From: Alkalibacillus flavidus
GTDB lineage: Bacteria; Bacillota; Bacilli; Bacillales; Alkalibacillaceae
Direction: 5' to 3'
Assembly: GCF_040545925.1 (NCBI RefSeq)
Contig: NZ_JBEPMX010000004.1
Coordinates: 117,942-181,941, forward strand
Length of the DNA: 64,000 nt
Under the pieces are notes generated by a model, which was not told where the DNA came from, made no database searches, and saw only the letters and a program-made list of their open reading frames with translations. Shown in pieces: positions 42,914-51,027 of the stretch (positions are counted from its first letter, which is position 1; each line of letters starts with the position of its first letter). The position numbers were made by a program, and so were the translations under genes.

Positions 42914-44599
42914 TCAACCTTCCACCCGCTTCAACACACGCTCTTTCAAACGGGATAATCGTTCGTCGGCATCCTCGCGCGTTTTGCCTCGCACACCAAA
43001 ATAAAACTTCATTTTCGGTTCAGTGCCAGATGGACGCAAGCAGCACCACATATCATCATCGAGCCAAAATTTCACGACATTTGAATGCGGTAAGTCGAGT
43101 GACTCAACCTCGCTCGTCGCAACATACGTCCGCGTTCCTTCACGATAATCTTCAACCACTAAAGCGCCAGCGAGAGGGTCTTCGCGAAAATCTTCCATGA
43201 TATCCGTAATTCTCTCTTGCCCTTCAGCACCTGATACTTTTAACGAATGCAAGTCTTCTACATAATACCCGTGGCGTTCGAACAATTGATCAAGTGCATC
43301 AAACAATGTCATGCCACGTTCTTTATAATACGCGGCCATTTCACACGCAAGTAAGGTTGATTGCAAAGCGTCTTTATCACGTGCAAAATCTTCGACTAAA
43401 TAGCCATAGCTTTCTTCATAACCAAACACGAAATCATACTCGCCATTCCGGTTGTATGTCTCAATTTTTTCAGCAATAAACTTAAAGCCTGTTAATGTAT
43501 TAACCGTCTCAACACCATAATGAGCAGCGACTGCCTGACCTAATTGTGACGTCACAATTGTATTGATCATCACACCATTCGCAGGCACGTCATCTAAATT
43601 CGCTAACTTATAATCCAACATTAACGCGCCAAGTTGGTTACCGGTTAACACGTCATACTCACCCTCCGCATTTTTCGCCGCAACTCCTAAACGGTCAGCA
43701 TCAGGGTCCGTCGCCACTAAAATATCCGCACCGACGTCTTTCCCTTTTGCCACCGCGTATTCAAACGCCTGATGTTCTTCAGGATTAGGCGATTTAACCG
43801 TCGAAAACTCAGGATCTTCCACCACTTGGTCCTCAACGGCATGCACGTTTTTGAACCCAGCTTGTGCCAAACTACGCATCGTCAAATCATAAGCCGTGCC
43901 ATGTAGCGGCGTAAATACAATCGACAAATCGTCACGCGCAACGTCTTTGCGATACGTTACCATCCCTAGGCGTTCTAAATAAGCCACATCAACCTCGTCA
44001 TCAATCCACTCCAACAGCCCGTCTGCTTCTAAAAGCGTCTTATCCACGACGTCAATCGCCAATTCATCCTCAACGGCATTCACTTGCGCAATCATTTGGT
44101 CGGCTTGCACTGGTGGCAATTGAGCGCCTTGCTCGTTATACACTTTATAGCCGTTATATTCAGGCGGATTATGGCTTGCCGTAATCATGACACCCGCACC
44201 AGCATGCAAATGGCGAACCGCAAACGATAACGTCGGCGTCGGGCGCACCCCTGTAAACACAGACGTTTTAATACCATGAACACCAAGCACTTTCGCCGTT
44301 TCAAGCGCAAAATCAAACGACTGATAACGCGAATCGTACGCAACGACAACGCCTTCATCAGCACGCCCTTCCGCTTCTAAATAAAGTGCCAATCCTTTCG
44401 CCGCTTTTCTCACCGTATAAATATTCATCCGATTCGTCCCAGGCCCGAGCACACCGCGCATGCCACCTGTGCCGAACTCAAGCGTCCCATTAAATGCCGC
44501 TTCAGCCTCAGATTCATCCATCTTATGTAAAGCCTCTTGTAATTGAGGATCTAAATCGTATTTTGCTTTCCAACGTTCATATGTATCTTGCCAAGTCAC
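42914..44599 (-). CDS. pgcA: Alpha-phosphoglucomutase
   Basis: A 561-residue phosphohexomutase that interconverts glucose-6-P and glucose-1-P. Motifs: GTGGMRGVLGPGTNRMN near 43, the phosphoserine loop GVMITASHNPPEYNGYK near 135, the metal-binding DPDADRLG near 294, sugar-binding GYEESYGYL near 394, and the phosphate site CLRPSGTEPKMKFY near 520. Length fits the Bacillus PgcA group. With gtaB it supplies UDP-glucose. GGAGTG precedes the ATG; the right end of the IS-like element lies 21 bases past the stop. Confidence 0.94.
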   Translation of the reverse strand: MTWQDTYERWKAKYDLDPQLQEALHKMDESEAEAAFNGTLEFGTGGMRGVLGPGTNRMNIYTVRKAAKGLALYLEAEGRADEGVVVAYDSRYQSFDFALETAKVLGVHGIKTSVFTGVRPTPTLSFAVRHLHAGAGVMITASHNPPEYNGYKVYNEQGAQLPPVQADQMIAQVNAVEDELAIDVVDKTLLEADGLLEWIDDEVDVAYLERLGMVTYRKDVARDDLSIVFTPLHGTAYDLTMRSLAQAGFKNVHAVEDQVVEDPEFSTVKSPNPEEHQAFEYAVAKGKDVGADILVATDPDADRLGVAAKNAEGEYDVLTGNQLGALMLDYKLANLDDVPANGVMINTIVTSQLGQAVAAHYGVETVNTLTGFKFIAEKIETYNRNGEYDFVFGYEESYGYLVEDFARDKDALQSTLLACEMAAYYKERGMTLFDALDQLFERHGYYVEDLHSLKVSGAEGQERITDIMEDFREDPLAGALVVEDYREGTRTYVATSEVESLDLPHSNVVKFWLDDDMWCCLRPSGTEPKMKFYFGVRGKTREDADERLSRLKERVLKRVEG

Positions 44600-44702
44600 T
44601 AAAAATCACTCCTTTAACCAAACCTTCTCCTACCTATTATAACGGATTTCGTCGCAAAATGGTAAAATGGATTAACACTAATTTATTGAGAGGAGACTAA
44701 AT

Positions 44703-45221
44703 ATGGCTGTTTACATCCGCCCCGTTGAACAAGAAGACTTGCCGAACATCTTACAATCGTCGACAAACCCAACCATTCGATTCTTGACCGGGACAACCGC
44801 GACATTTTCGTTAGAACAACTACAACACCACTTCGACAAGGCAAAACACGATGATACCCGCTTCGATTTTGTCATTTGTTTAAATCAAACCGGGGAAATC
44901 GTCGGAGAGGGCGCCATTTTAGACATTGATTACGACAACCGATCAGCAGCTTTTCGCTTGGCCTTAAGCCATCAAAACCATTTCAATCAGGGGTACGGTA
45001 GCCAAACGATACGCATCATTTTAGCAATCGTCTTTTACGAATACCAACTTTACCGTTTGCAACTCGAAGTATACTCACACAATCCACGAGCAATCGCCAC
45101 ATATGAAAAGCTCGGCTTTAAACGTGAAGGTGTACTGCGTCAAGCACTCTATTATGACGGAACCTTTTACGACGAAATTGTGATGGCGATGTTGAAAGAT
45201 GACTATTTGAAAAAGTCTTAG
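44703..45221 (+). CDS. GNAT acetyltransferase, RimJ/RimL type
   Basis: A 172-residue GNAT protein. The acetyl-CoA-binding segment is NQGYGSQTIRIILAIVFYEY (about 96-115), followed by RLQLEVYSHNPRAIATYEKLGF, the typical last half of RimJ/RimL-like enzymes. Target unknown; ribosomal protein, spermidine or antibiotic acetylation are all seen in such relatives. GAGAGGAGA precedes the ATG. It converges with rpiA. Confidence 0.85.
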   Translation: MAVYIRPVEQEDLPNILQSSTNPTIRFLTGTTATFSLEQLQHHFDKAKHDDTRFDFVICLNQTGEIVGEGAILDIDYDNRSAAFRLALSHQNHFNQGYGSQTIRIILAIVFYEYQLYRLQLEVYSHNPRAIATYEKLGFKREGVLRQALYYDGTFYDEIVMAMLKDDYLKKS

Positions 45222-45241
45222 GCGTATAACGTATTAAACTC

Positions 45242-45925
45242 TTATACCCCTTTTTCATAAATTATCACCTCTTCATCAACACCAACTAAAACTATATCTG
45301 TCATATCTAAAAACAATCCGACTTCAACAACGCCGACAATCGATTTGATCTGATCGCGTAACATATGAGGATTTTCGATTTGATGAAAATGGCAGTCGAT
45401 TATAAATTGGTCATTATCCGTTTCAAATGGTAACCCATCGACCTCCCGCAACACAGCATCACAACCTAGTGCTTCAAGCTGTTCTCGAATCGAATCCCAA
45501 CCAAATTTCACAACTTCAACAGGTAACGGAAACGCACCAAGCTGATTGACCATTTTGGATTCATCTGCGACAACGATAAATTGTTTAGCCGTTACATCGA
45601 CCATTTTCTCACGCAATAACGATCCGCCGCCGCCTTTCGTAAGCTGAAAGTCTGGGTCGATTTCATCAGCTCCGTCAAAAGCTAAATCGAGCTTCGGATG
45701 ATCTGATAAAGTCGTTAATGGAATTCCTAGTTGTTTCGCTTTTTGTTCTGTTTTAACAGACGTCGGAACGCCTTTGATTTGTAAACCGGCTTGGACACGT
45801 TCGCCTAACAAATCAAGGAAAACATCCATCGTTGAACCCGTCCCTAGTCCTAAGACCATGCCATCTTCCACGTATTCAATAGCCTTTCGCGCAGCATGGA
45901 CTTTTTGTTTTGATTGATTCGTCAT
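45242..45925 (-). CDS. rpiA: Ribose-5-phosphate isomerase A
   Basis: A 227-residue isomerase linking ribose-5-P and ribulose-5-P in the pentose phosphate pathway. Motifs: GLGTGSTMDVF near 24, DLAFDGADEIDP near 80 with catalytic Asp, GGGSLLREKMV near 96 with catalytic Lys/Glu neighbours, and ESKMVNQLG near 120. The start at 45925 is chosen because GGGGTGAG ends six bases upstream; the GTG at 45931 overlaps it. A gluconokinase relic lies beyond, so this may once have been a gluconate/pentose locus. Confidence 0.93.
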   Translation of the reverse strand: MTNQSKQKVHAARKAIEYVEDGMVLGLGTGSTMDVFLDLLGERVQAGLQIKGVPTSVKTEQKAKQLGIPLTTLSDHPKLDLAFDGADEIDPDFQLTKGGGGSLLREKMVDVTAKQFIVVADESKMVNQLGAFPLPVEVVKFGWDSIREQLEALGCDAVLREVDGLPFETDNDQFIIDCHFHQIENPHMLRDQIKSIVGVVEVGLFLDMTDIVLVGVDEEVIIYEKGV

Positions 45926-46240
45926 GAACACTCACCCCTCTATTTATACTAAAATCGCTAACAACACTGAAATCGTCACAACGCTTAGGACTGTGGTGAC
46001 CAGTGTGACGCTTGAGACCAAATCCGGCCTTGCTTTTAAATTCGAGCGTAAACAAGGTCATCATCCTGCCTATTTCAAACTTATTAAACGAAATATTCGC
46101 ATCTCCAGCGGTAACGCATCAGCAACTATTAACTCCGCTATACTAAACATTCTCGTATATAAATTATTATCTAATAAATTCAAACTAATCCCAAGCAAAA
46201 AGGCATGAGTGTCTGACATTTTAAATACCGAAAAAAACGC
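45926..46240. other. Gap without a recognised gene
   Basis: About 315 bases between rpiA and the gluconokinase relic. A 94-codon open frame on the plus strand (45924-46208) has no good ribosome binding site and no family resemblance I can see. It is likely eroded coding sequence of the former gluconate locus. Confidence 0.4.
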
Positions 46241-46839
46241 ATGACGAATGTTATCGAAGAACGATTAAGGGAACAAACAAAAATTTCCGCCTATCATAAT
46301 GCGAGCTATATTGTGTCGATAAAAGTAAACTTACTGTATCGCTGGTTAGGGGAAAAGTCGTCAATCATTTCATGGTCACGGTGATAGGATTGTTTAATAT
46401 TCACTAACTAACTTAGGATGATTATCCGTTTAGCAACGTATGCTTACACGGCAAAGACCATATGGTACGCGCGAGCATGGAAGGCGTTATTTATTCAATC
46501 TACCATATCGGACACGCACTCGAGCGCTTAGGCAACCAACACGACGTCATTTACGCAAGCGACGGATTCGCGAGGTCTAGCCTGTGGTTACAAATGCTAG
46601 CCGACACATTTGGTAAACCCGTTAAAATCCCTAACAGTCACCAAAGTTCCGCATGGGGCGCCGCGTGGTTAGTGCTATGTAGTGTCGAAAACTATCATTT
46701 GAAAGACATCAAACATTCCGTGACCATGAGTCACGAAATCGAACCGAATAGTGTTAATCACGACAAGTATCAACACATCTTTTCTATCTACAAAAACCTA
46801 TACGACCAACTCAAAACGACATTCCACCAGCTGCCCTAG
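46241..46839 (+). pseudogene. gntK: Gluconokinase (FGGY kinase) relic
   Basis: Two separate pieces of an FGGY-family kinase. The first, 46241-46384, reads ISAYHNASYIVSIKVNLLYR and WLGEK, like the mid-N region of gluconokinases. The second, about 46435-46839, contains GKDHMVRASMEGVIYSIYHI, then ASDGFARSSLWLQMLADTFG and a C-terminal SSAWGAAWLVL. Between them about half of the protein is missing, and stops interrupt the link. So the gene was lost by internal deletion and decay. Several codons per motif are still intact, so the loss is probably recent. Confidence 0.75.
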
Positions 46840-46962
46840 ATTGTTAGACAATTCCTTAAGATTGTTAGACAATTCCTTAAGATTGTCAGATAATCTCTGA
46901 TGATTGTCTAACAATCTCGGAACATTATCTAACAATGTAACGACTTTATCTGATAATATTGG
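46839..46962. repeat. 21-bp-period repeat array, type B (TTRTNNNAYAA)
   Basis: Six cores start at 46841, 46862, 46883, 46904, 46925 and 46946, exactly 21 bp apart: TTGTTAGACAA twice, TTGTCAGATAA, TTGTCTAACAA, TTATCTAACAA, TTATCTGATAA. They are palindromes around a variable middle triplet (TAG, TAG, CAG, CTA, CTA, CTG). The first two units are identical over 21 bp. The first core lies at the very end of the gluconokinase relic. Confidence 0.88.
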
Positions 46963-46974
46963 TATAATGTTACA

Positions 46975-47020
46975 AAATATCAGGGGTTGAGCGACGAACG
47001 CTCAACCCCTGATATTTTTT
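46975..47020. terminator. Strong bidirectional terminator
   Basis: Stem AAATATCAGGGGTTGAGCG with its complement and a 6-8-base loop. TTTTTT follows on the plus strand and TTTTG on the minus strand. It closes the minus-strand gene at 47020. Confidence 0.9.
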
Positions 47021-48747
47021 TATTTCCCTAATTTCCCTTTTTCATAAAGGAACTTCTCTTCTGCTTCTTTAATCCAATCTTTAATATTGTTTCCTTTATC
47101 AACTATAAATTGAAAAGAAGTTCGAGTGCGTTGACGAATTGCCTCTTCTGCCTTAATGATATGCAAATAAAAATCTTTCTTCATCGCATCACCTGTTTCG
47201 TTAACGTACTCCGCTTCATCAATGATAGCTTTCAATTCGTTCTCCAATTGAGATGATTCAACATTATATTCTTGGAAAAATCGGACAGCTTCAGCATAAA
47301 TATGTCCTACTTCTTTATCGGATAATTTATCAACTTCTAAATGACTATATCGATGTAACGCTTCATCAATTATATCATAACGTTCTTCTAGCCACTGTTG
47401 AATCGTTTTATAAGCAACATCATCATAAGTAGGTGCCAGAAACTGTCGAATAGTAGACGTTGGTTTATAGTCTCGGCGAATATAATGGTCTATTTGTTTT
47501 AATTCATGACGAATAGATTGCAATATTCCTGGTATGTTCATTAAAAAATGACGTTGTGCTTGTGATGTGTTTTGCATCCGTTTTATAAATTGGTTGCGGT
47601 AAGTTTTTTCTAATGACGCCCTTGCCTTATTCAAATCTTGATTGACGCCACGAACCATTTGTCTTAATCTCTGATGCTCATCCTTTTGAGCCTGTTCAAT
47701 TAAACGATGACCTTCTTCCGCTCGATTCTCGTAAACTTCATATGCCTCTTTCATTGCTTTTTCTTTGACCGTATTCGTCCCCATTTTACCTCCGACAGCG
47801 CCAACGATTCCTCCAATCATACCACCTGCTGCTGCTCCAACAGGTCCACCAATTGTACCGACTGCTACACCTGCTTGAGCCCCGGCAAAACCACCTGCAC
47901 CGACGCCAGCAGTATCTAAGCTAACATTTTTCATAGATGACCCCATATCTGTTTTACCTTGACTATGCAATTTAATTTCGCGCACTGATGACATGGCTAA
48001 ACTAACTAAAGGAATCCCACCACCCATAGCATCAGCTGAATTTAAGTCACCAATACTTGATAAACTATCATGAGTAGTTTCATGGATACTCGCTGGGTCT
48101 AGTTCGTCAAAAGACATCACATGTTCATTTGCTTGAAATTGTTCACCTAAAGTCGAACTTGTGACAACAGGAACATCAGGGTATTTTTCGAAATGTTCTG
48201 CTATAACAGAAGGAGATTCACCGCCTTTAATTTGCCACGGCTCGCCATCGACTAACAAATCCCAACCTTCATTATTAGCATTATTAGGAAACTGAACATC
48301 ATAGCCCATTTTCTCTAATGCATCAGCTGACTTCATCTCCATCACGTAACCTTCAAAACGCGTCATCCACCCTTCTGCCGCATCAGTCCCCAATACATCC
48401 AAGTATTTATCATCTATGTAATCGGCCATGTTATTGAAATTCGATAAATCTTCTGAGAAGGAAAAGTCCATCGCATCCATGACAGCAGGGTCTACTTGGC
48501 TCAAATAATATAATGACGGCATTTGACCAATTGCACCAGCAGCTGCAGCACCTTTCCAACCGTCCATAAAATGAAGATTATCTCTATGATGTTGCGTATC
48601 CCATGACTGTTCATATGTGTTTAATTGAAGTTTATCAGAAGGTAAAAACTCTCTAGCTTGAGAACGATAATTGTTGACTAAACGCCATCTAAACAGACCA
48701 TATCCTCCCACGCCTAATATACCAGATAAAACAATCCATTCCAGCAT
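47020..48747 (-). CDS. Membrane-linked protein with PD-(D/E)XK nuclease-like domain and glycine-zipper segment
   Basis: A 575-residue protein not assigned to a named family. An N-terminal helix (about 3-20) is followed by residues ~128-200 with the order of a PD-(D/E)XK core: helix FEGYVMEMKSADALEKMGYD (Glu near 132/137), then D163 in GWDLLV and Q172-I-K174 in WQIK, as in the QxK variant of restriction-type nucleases. Residues ~280-325 form a Gly/Ala-rich double hydrophobic segment with GAGGFAGAQAGVAVG and GGMIGGIVGAVGG, resembling glycine zippers. The last ~240 residues are alpha-helical and charged. The promoter carries a 33-bp sequence found again at 52.5 kb. A role in defence, conflict or membrane-tethered DNA cleavage is possible but unproved. 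Confidence 0.65.
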   Translation of the reverse strand: MLEWIVLSGILGVGGYGLFRWRLVNNYRSQAREFLPSDKLQLNTYEQSWDTQHHRDNLHFMDGWKGAAAAGAIGQMPSLYYLSQVDPAVMDAMDFSFSEDLSNFNNMADYIDDKYLDVLGTDAAEGWMTRFEGYVMEMKSADALEKMGYDVQFPNNANNEGWDLLVDGEPWQIKGGESPSVIAEHFEKYPDVPVVTSSTLGEQFQANEHVMSFDELDPASIHETTHDSLSSIGDLNSADAMGGGIPLVSLAMSSVREIKLHSQGKTDMGSSMKNVSLDTAGVGAGGFAGAQAGVAVGTIGGPVGAAAGGMIGGIVGAVGGKMGTNTVKEKAMKEAYEVYENRAEEGHRLIEQAQKDEHQRLRQMVRGVNQDLNKARASLEKTYRNQFIKRMQNTSQAQRHFLMNIPGILQSIRHELKQIDHYIRRDYKPTSTIRQFLAPTYDDVAYKTIQQWLEERYDIIDEALHRYSHLEVDKLSDKEVGHIYAEAVRFFQEYNVESSQLENELKAIIDEAEYVNETGDAMKKDFYLHIIKAEEAIRQRTRTSFQFIVDKGNNIKDWIKEAEEKFLYEKGKLGK

Positions 48748-48762
48748 CTTTATCCCACCTTA

Positions 48763-48795
48763 TTAAGACTATATGCTTAACATTATACGACAAAT
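48763..48795. repeat. 33-bp direct repeat, copy 1 (contains a promoter -10)
   Basis: A 33-bp sequence starting TTAAGACTATATGCTTAACA and ending ACGACAAAT occurs here and, without change, at 52490-52522. On the minus strand it holds TTGTCG and TATAAT (48782-48787), so this copy serves as promoter for the gene at 47020-48747. The two copies bound a 3.7-kb segment. Confidence 0.9.
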
Positions 48796-48883
48796 TACAT
48801 ATACAATAAACATTATATTGTTATTATTATGAAAAAAATAGTAATATATTTAATATATTTAAATTATATTTAGGAGGAATATA

Positions 48884-49672
48884 ATGCCAAACTATTGTAA
48901 ATCGTGTGGATCAGCATTAGAATCCGACAGTATCTATTGTACAAATTGTGGTACCAAAGTGATAACAACACATAAAACTAAAGTATCTAACATTACAAAA
49001 AATCGCATGTCCAAATCCAAAACAATCTTAGTTGCATCATTCGCCATAATTGTCATCGGAATCTTCGTTGTGGCTAATCTAGACTTTCAAGGGATATCAG
49101 ATGAACCAGAAGAATACGACCCTGATCAATACAGCAACGACCGTGTTGAGGTTACAGATGAATCTAACACCGATAATGATTCTTCAAACCTTGAATCTAA
49201 TGAACAAGAAATTCCTTATGTGAATGGCAACGGTGATTTAAAAATAGGTGAAATGTCTGAAGAGGAGCTTGTCAATTACTACGAGTCCACCTTAGAAAGT
49301 TTAACTATTGGCGAACAAAAGATTTCTGTTGGAGAATGGGATATTCGCGAAAGTGATGGGCGTTTATTCATAGAGGCTGAATCTCCTACAGAAGAGGCAT
49401 TAGAACAAATTTTCACAATGTACGATAACGGGAACATTGAGCCAATACGTGAATGGGGCAAAGAAGTTGCTCAATTAACAAAAGAGATTGAATCCTACTA
49501 CAACCAACCTTGGTTCGTCGACGCGGGAGGGAATTGCATGAGTGTTTATCCAAAATCATTACCAAACTCCATTCTCTCAGGTTATGCTGGCTCATGTGGT
49601 TATTCAATTCCAGTATTAGATGGGGATTCAGAGGATGGATTTTATTTAATGGTTGAAGAGAAATTAAATTAA
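48884..49672 (+). CDS. Zinc-ribbon membrane protein with extracellular domain
   Basis: A 262-residue protein: a zinc ribbon at the N-terminus (C5/C8, C19/C22), a basic linker, one membrane helix (about 48-66), then an acidic linker rich in Asp/Ser/Asn (about 70-110) and a ~150-residue outer domain that I do not recognise (motif MSEEELVNYYESTLESL near 125; two cysteines in its last quarter). Inside-zinc/outside-domain layout fits a sensor or an envelope protein. AGGAGG precedes the ATG. It lies in the segment bounded by the 33-bp repeats. Confidence 0.75.
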   Translation: MPNYCKSCGSALESDSIYCTNCGTKVITTHKTKVSNITKNRMSKSKTILVASFAIIVIGIFVVANLDFQGISDEPEEYDPDQYSNDRVEVTDESNTDNDSSNLESNEQEIPYVNGNGDLKIGEMSEEELVNYYESTLESLTIGEQKISVGEWDIRESDGRLFIEAESPTEEALEQIFTMYDNGNIEPIREWGKEVAQLTKEIESYYNQPWFVDAGGNCMSVYPKSLPNSILSGYAGSCGYSIPVLDGDSEDGFYLMVEEKLN

Positions 49673-49911
49673 GCAGGATGGTTATAACGGACGTAACTTC
49701 AATTATCACTCTGAAGTAACGTCACAAAACGTCCTAGACTATATCATCAACTAATCCATAAGACTTATTAAAATATTTAAATATGAGCAGGATTGTTTAC
49801 TTTTATGTAGAATTTAAGTAATTAAGAGAAGTAAATGGTTTTTTAAATTTATTTGATTGGAGGTTTTGTAAATATAGCTTCTCACATTACATATTTATAG
49901 GAGTGGTTAGT
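49673..49911. other. Intergenic gap with hairpin
   Basis: A/T-rich gap of about 240 bases. It has an imperfect hairpin GACGTAACTTCA/TGAAGTAACGTC at about 49690-49724 without a T run, maybe a weak terminator. No periodic array and no gene are seen. Confidence 0.5.
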
Positions 49912-50958
49912 TTGAAATTTAAAAGAAAAGTTTTAAGTCTAATAATTGCTATCCCTTTGTGTATCAGTTTATGGGGATCATCGATTACAGCTGCATCACC
50001 ATTTTCAGATGTCCCCGAATCCTACAATCATTACAAACCAATCAGCCAATTAGTTGAATTAAATTCTATTAATGGGTTTGAAGACGGAACATTTAGACCT
50101 CACGAGACACTCACACGAGCACAAAGTGCAATCATTATAGGTAGTACTATAGAAATTGACACCTCAGTATCTCCTCAACACGAATTTAATGATGTATCAC
50201 CAAATGTAACAGGACATGAGTATATTAATGCACTAACCAATAAGAACGTTTTTTCAAAAGTTGATTCTGTTAATATGACTAAAAAAGATATTACAGATAT
50301 GGGCTATGAATATGTTGATACATTTGTTGAAGATGGAGAAAAACATATTGCTTATATTCAAGACGGAAATTTATTTGTCAAATTAACTGAAGATGGCAGA
50401 AGTGTTATAACCAATTGGGGAAACACTCATCGTGATGATATATTAAATGGTACGTACGAAAGAGACAGTAACTCTATACCAGATCTAACCTACAATCTCC
50501 CAAATAGTTTTGAAGTGAAATCACAAAATAGTTTCGACCTCACAGGTAATGGAATAGATGAAGAGGTCATATTTATCCAAGACGGTGATAATGTGCTTGA
50601 AGAAAACAATATGGAAGTCCGTGTTTATGAATATTTAGAAGACCAAAATGCGTGGTCACGAGTATTCACCAAAACATTAAACAACATTTACACCCCTTAT
50701 TCATTAAAAGCTAATGGCAGTGCAACTGATGATGAACGAGAACAAATTATCTTCGGAGTAAATTCAGGGTCTAGTGCTTTTCTTACTTTCTTCGTAATAG
50801 GTAGTAATAATGATGGAAAGATCAAAATTTTACTTGAAAATGATGATTCCATTCCTAGTGGTGACATCTATTTTGACAATAAACAACTAATAATTGAAAG
50901 TAAAAATGAAATATTCGAAATATACGAATGGAAAGGAAATGGGCTGACTAGACAATAA
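49912..50958 (+). CDS. Secreted SLH-domain protein of unknown function
   Basis: A 348-residue secreted protein. A signal peptide ends near SITAAS (about 28); one and a half SLH domains follow (about 28-105; motif FSDVPESYNHYKPISQLVEL and FEDGTFRPHETLTRAQSAII). The rest (about 110-348) is a beta-rich domain with short repeats resembling VCBS/FG-GAP-like blades (FDLTGNGIDEEVIFIQDGDN near 203), unassigned. The start is the TTG at 49912, eight bases after AGGAG. Confidence 0.75.
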   Translation: MKFKRKVLSLIIAIPLCISLWGSSITAASPFSDVPESYNHYKPISQLVELNSINGFEDGTFRPHETLTRAQSAIIIGSTIEIDTSVSPQHEFNDVSPNVTGHEYINALTNKNVFSKVDSVNMTKKDITDMGYEYVDTFVEDGEKHIAYIQDGNLFVKLTEDGRSVITNWGNTHRDDILNGTYERDSNSIPDLTYNLPNSFEVKSQNSFDLTGNGIDEEVIFIQDGDNVLEENNMEVRVYEYLEDQNAWSRVFTKTLNNIYTPYSLKANGSATDDEREQIIFGVNSGSSAFLTFFVIGSNNDGKIKILLENDDSIPSGDIYFDNKQLIIESKNEIFEIYEWKGNGLTRQ

Positions 50959-50987
50959 ACTTTAAAAAATCGATCATTCATCCATAA

Positions 50988-51027
50988 AACGAAGAGAGAG
51001 GAAAAAGACCCTCTCTCTTCGTTTTTT
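50988..51027. terminator. Bidirectional terminator
   Basis: Stem AACGAAGAGAGAGG with its complement, 7-base loop, followed by TTTTTT on the plus strand and TTTT on the minus strand. Placed between convergent genes. Confidence 0.88.

Noticed and set aside
45924..46208. 94-codon plus-strand frame next to rpiA
   Set aside because: No ribosome binding site and no recognisable domain; more likely eroded sequence. Kept only as a described gap.
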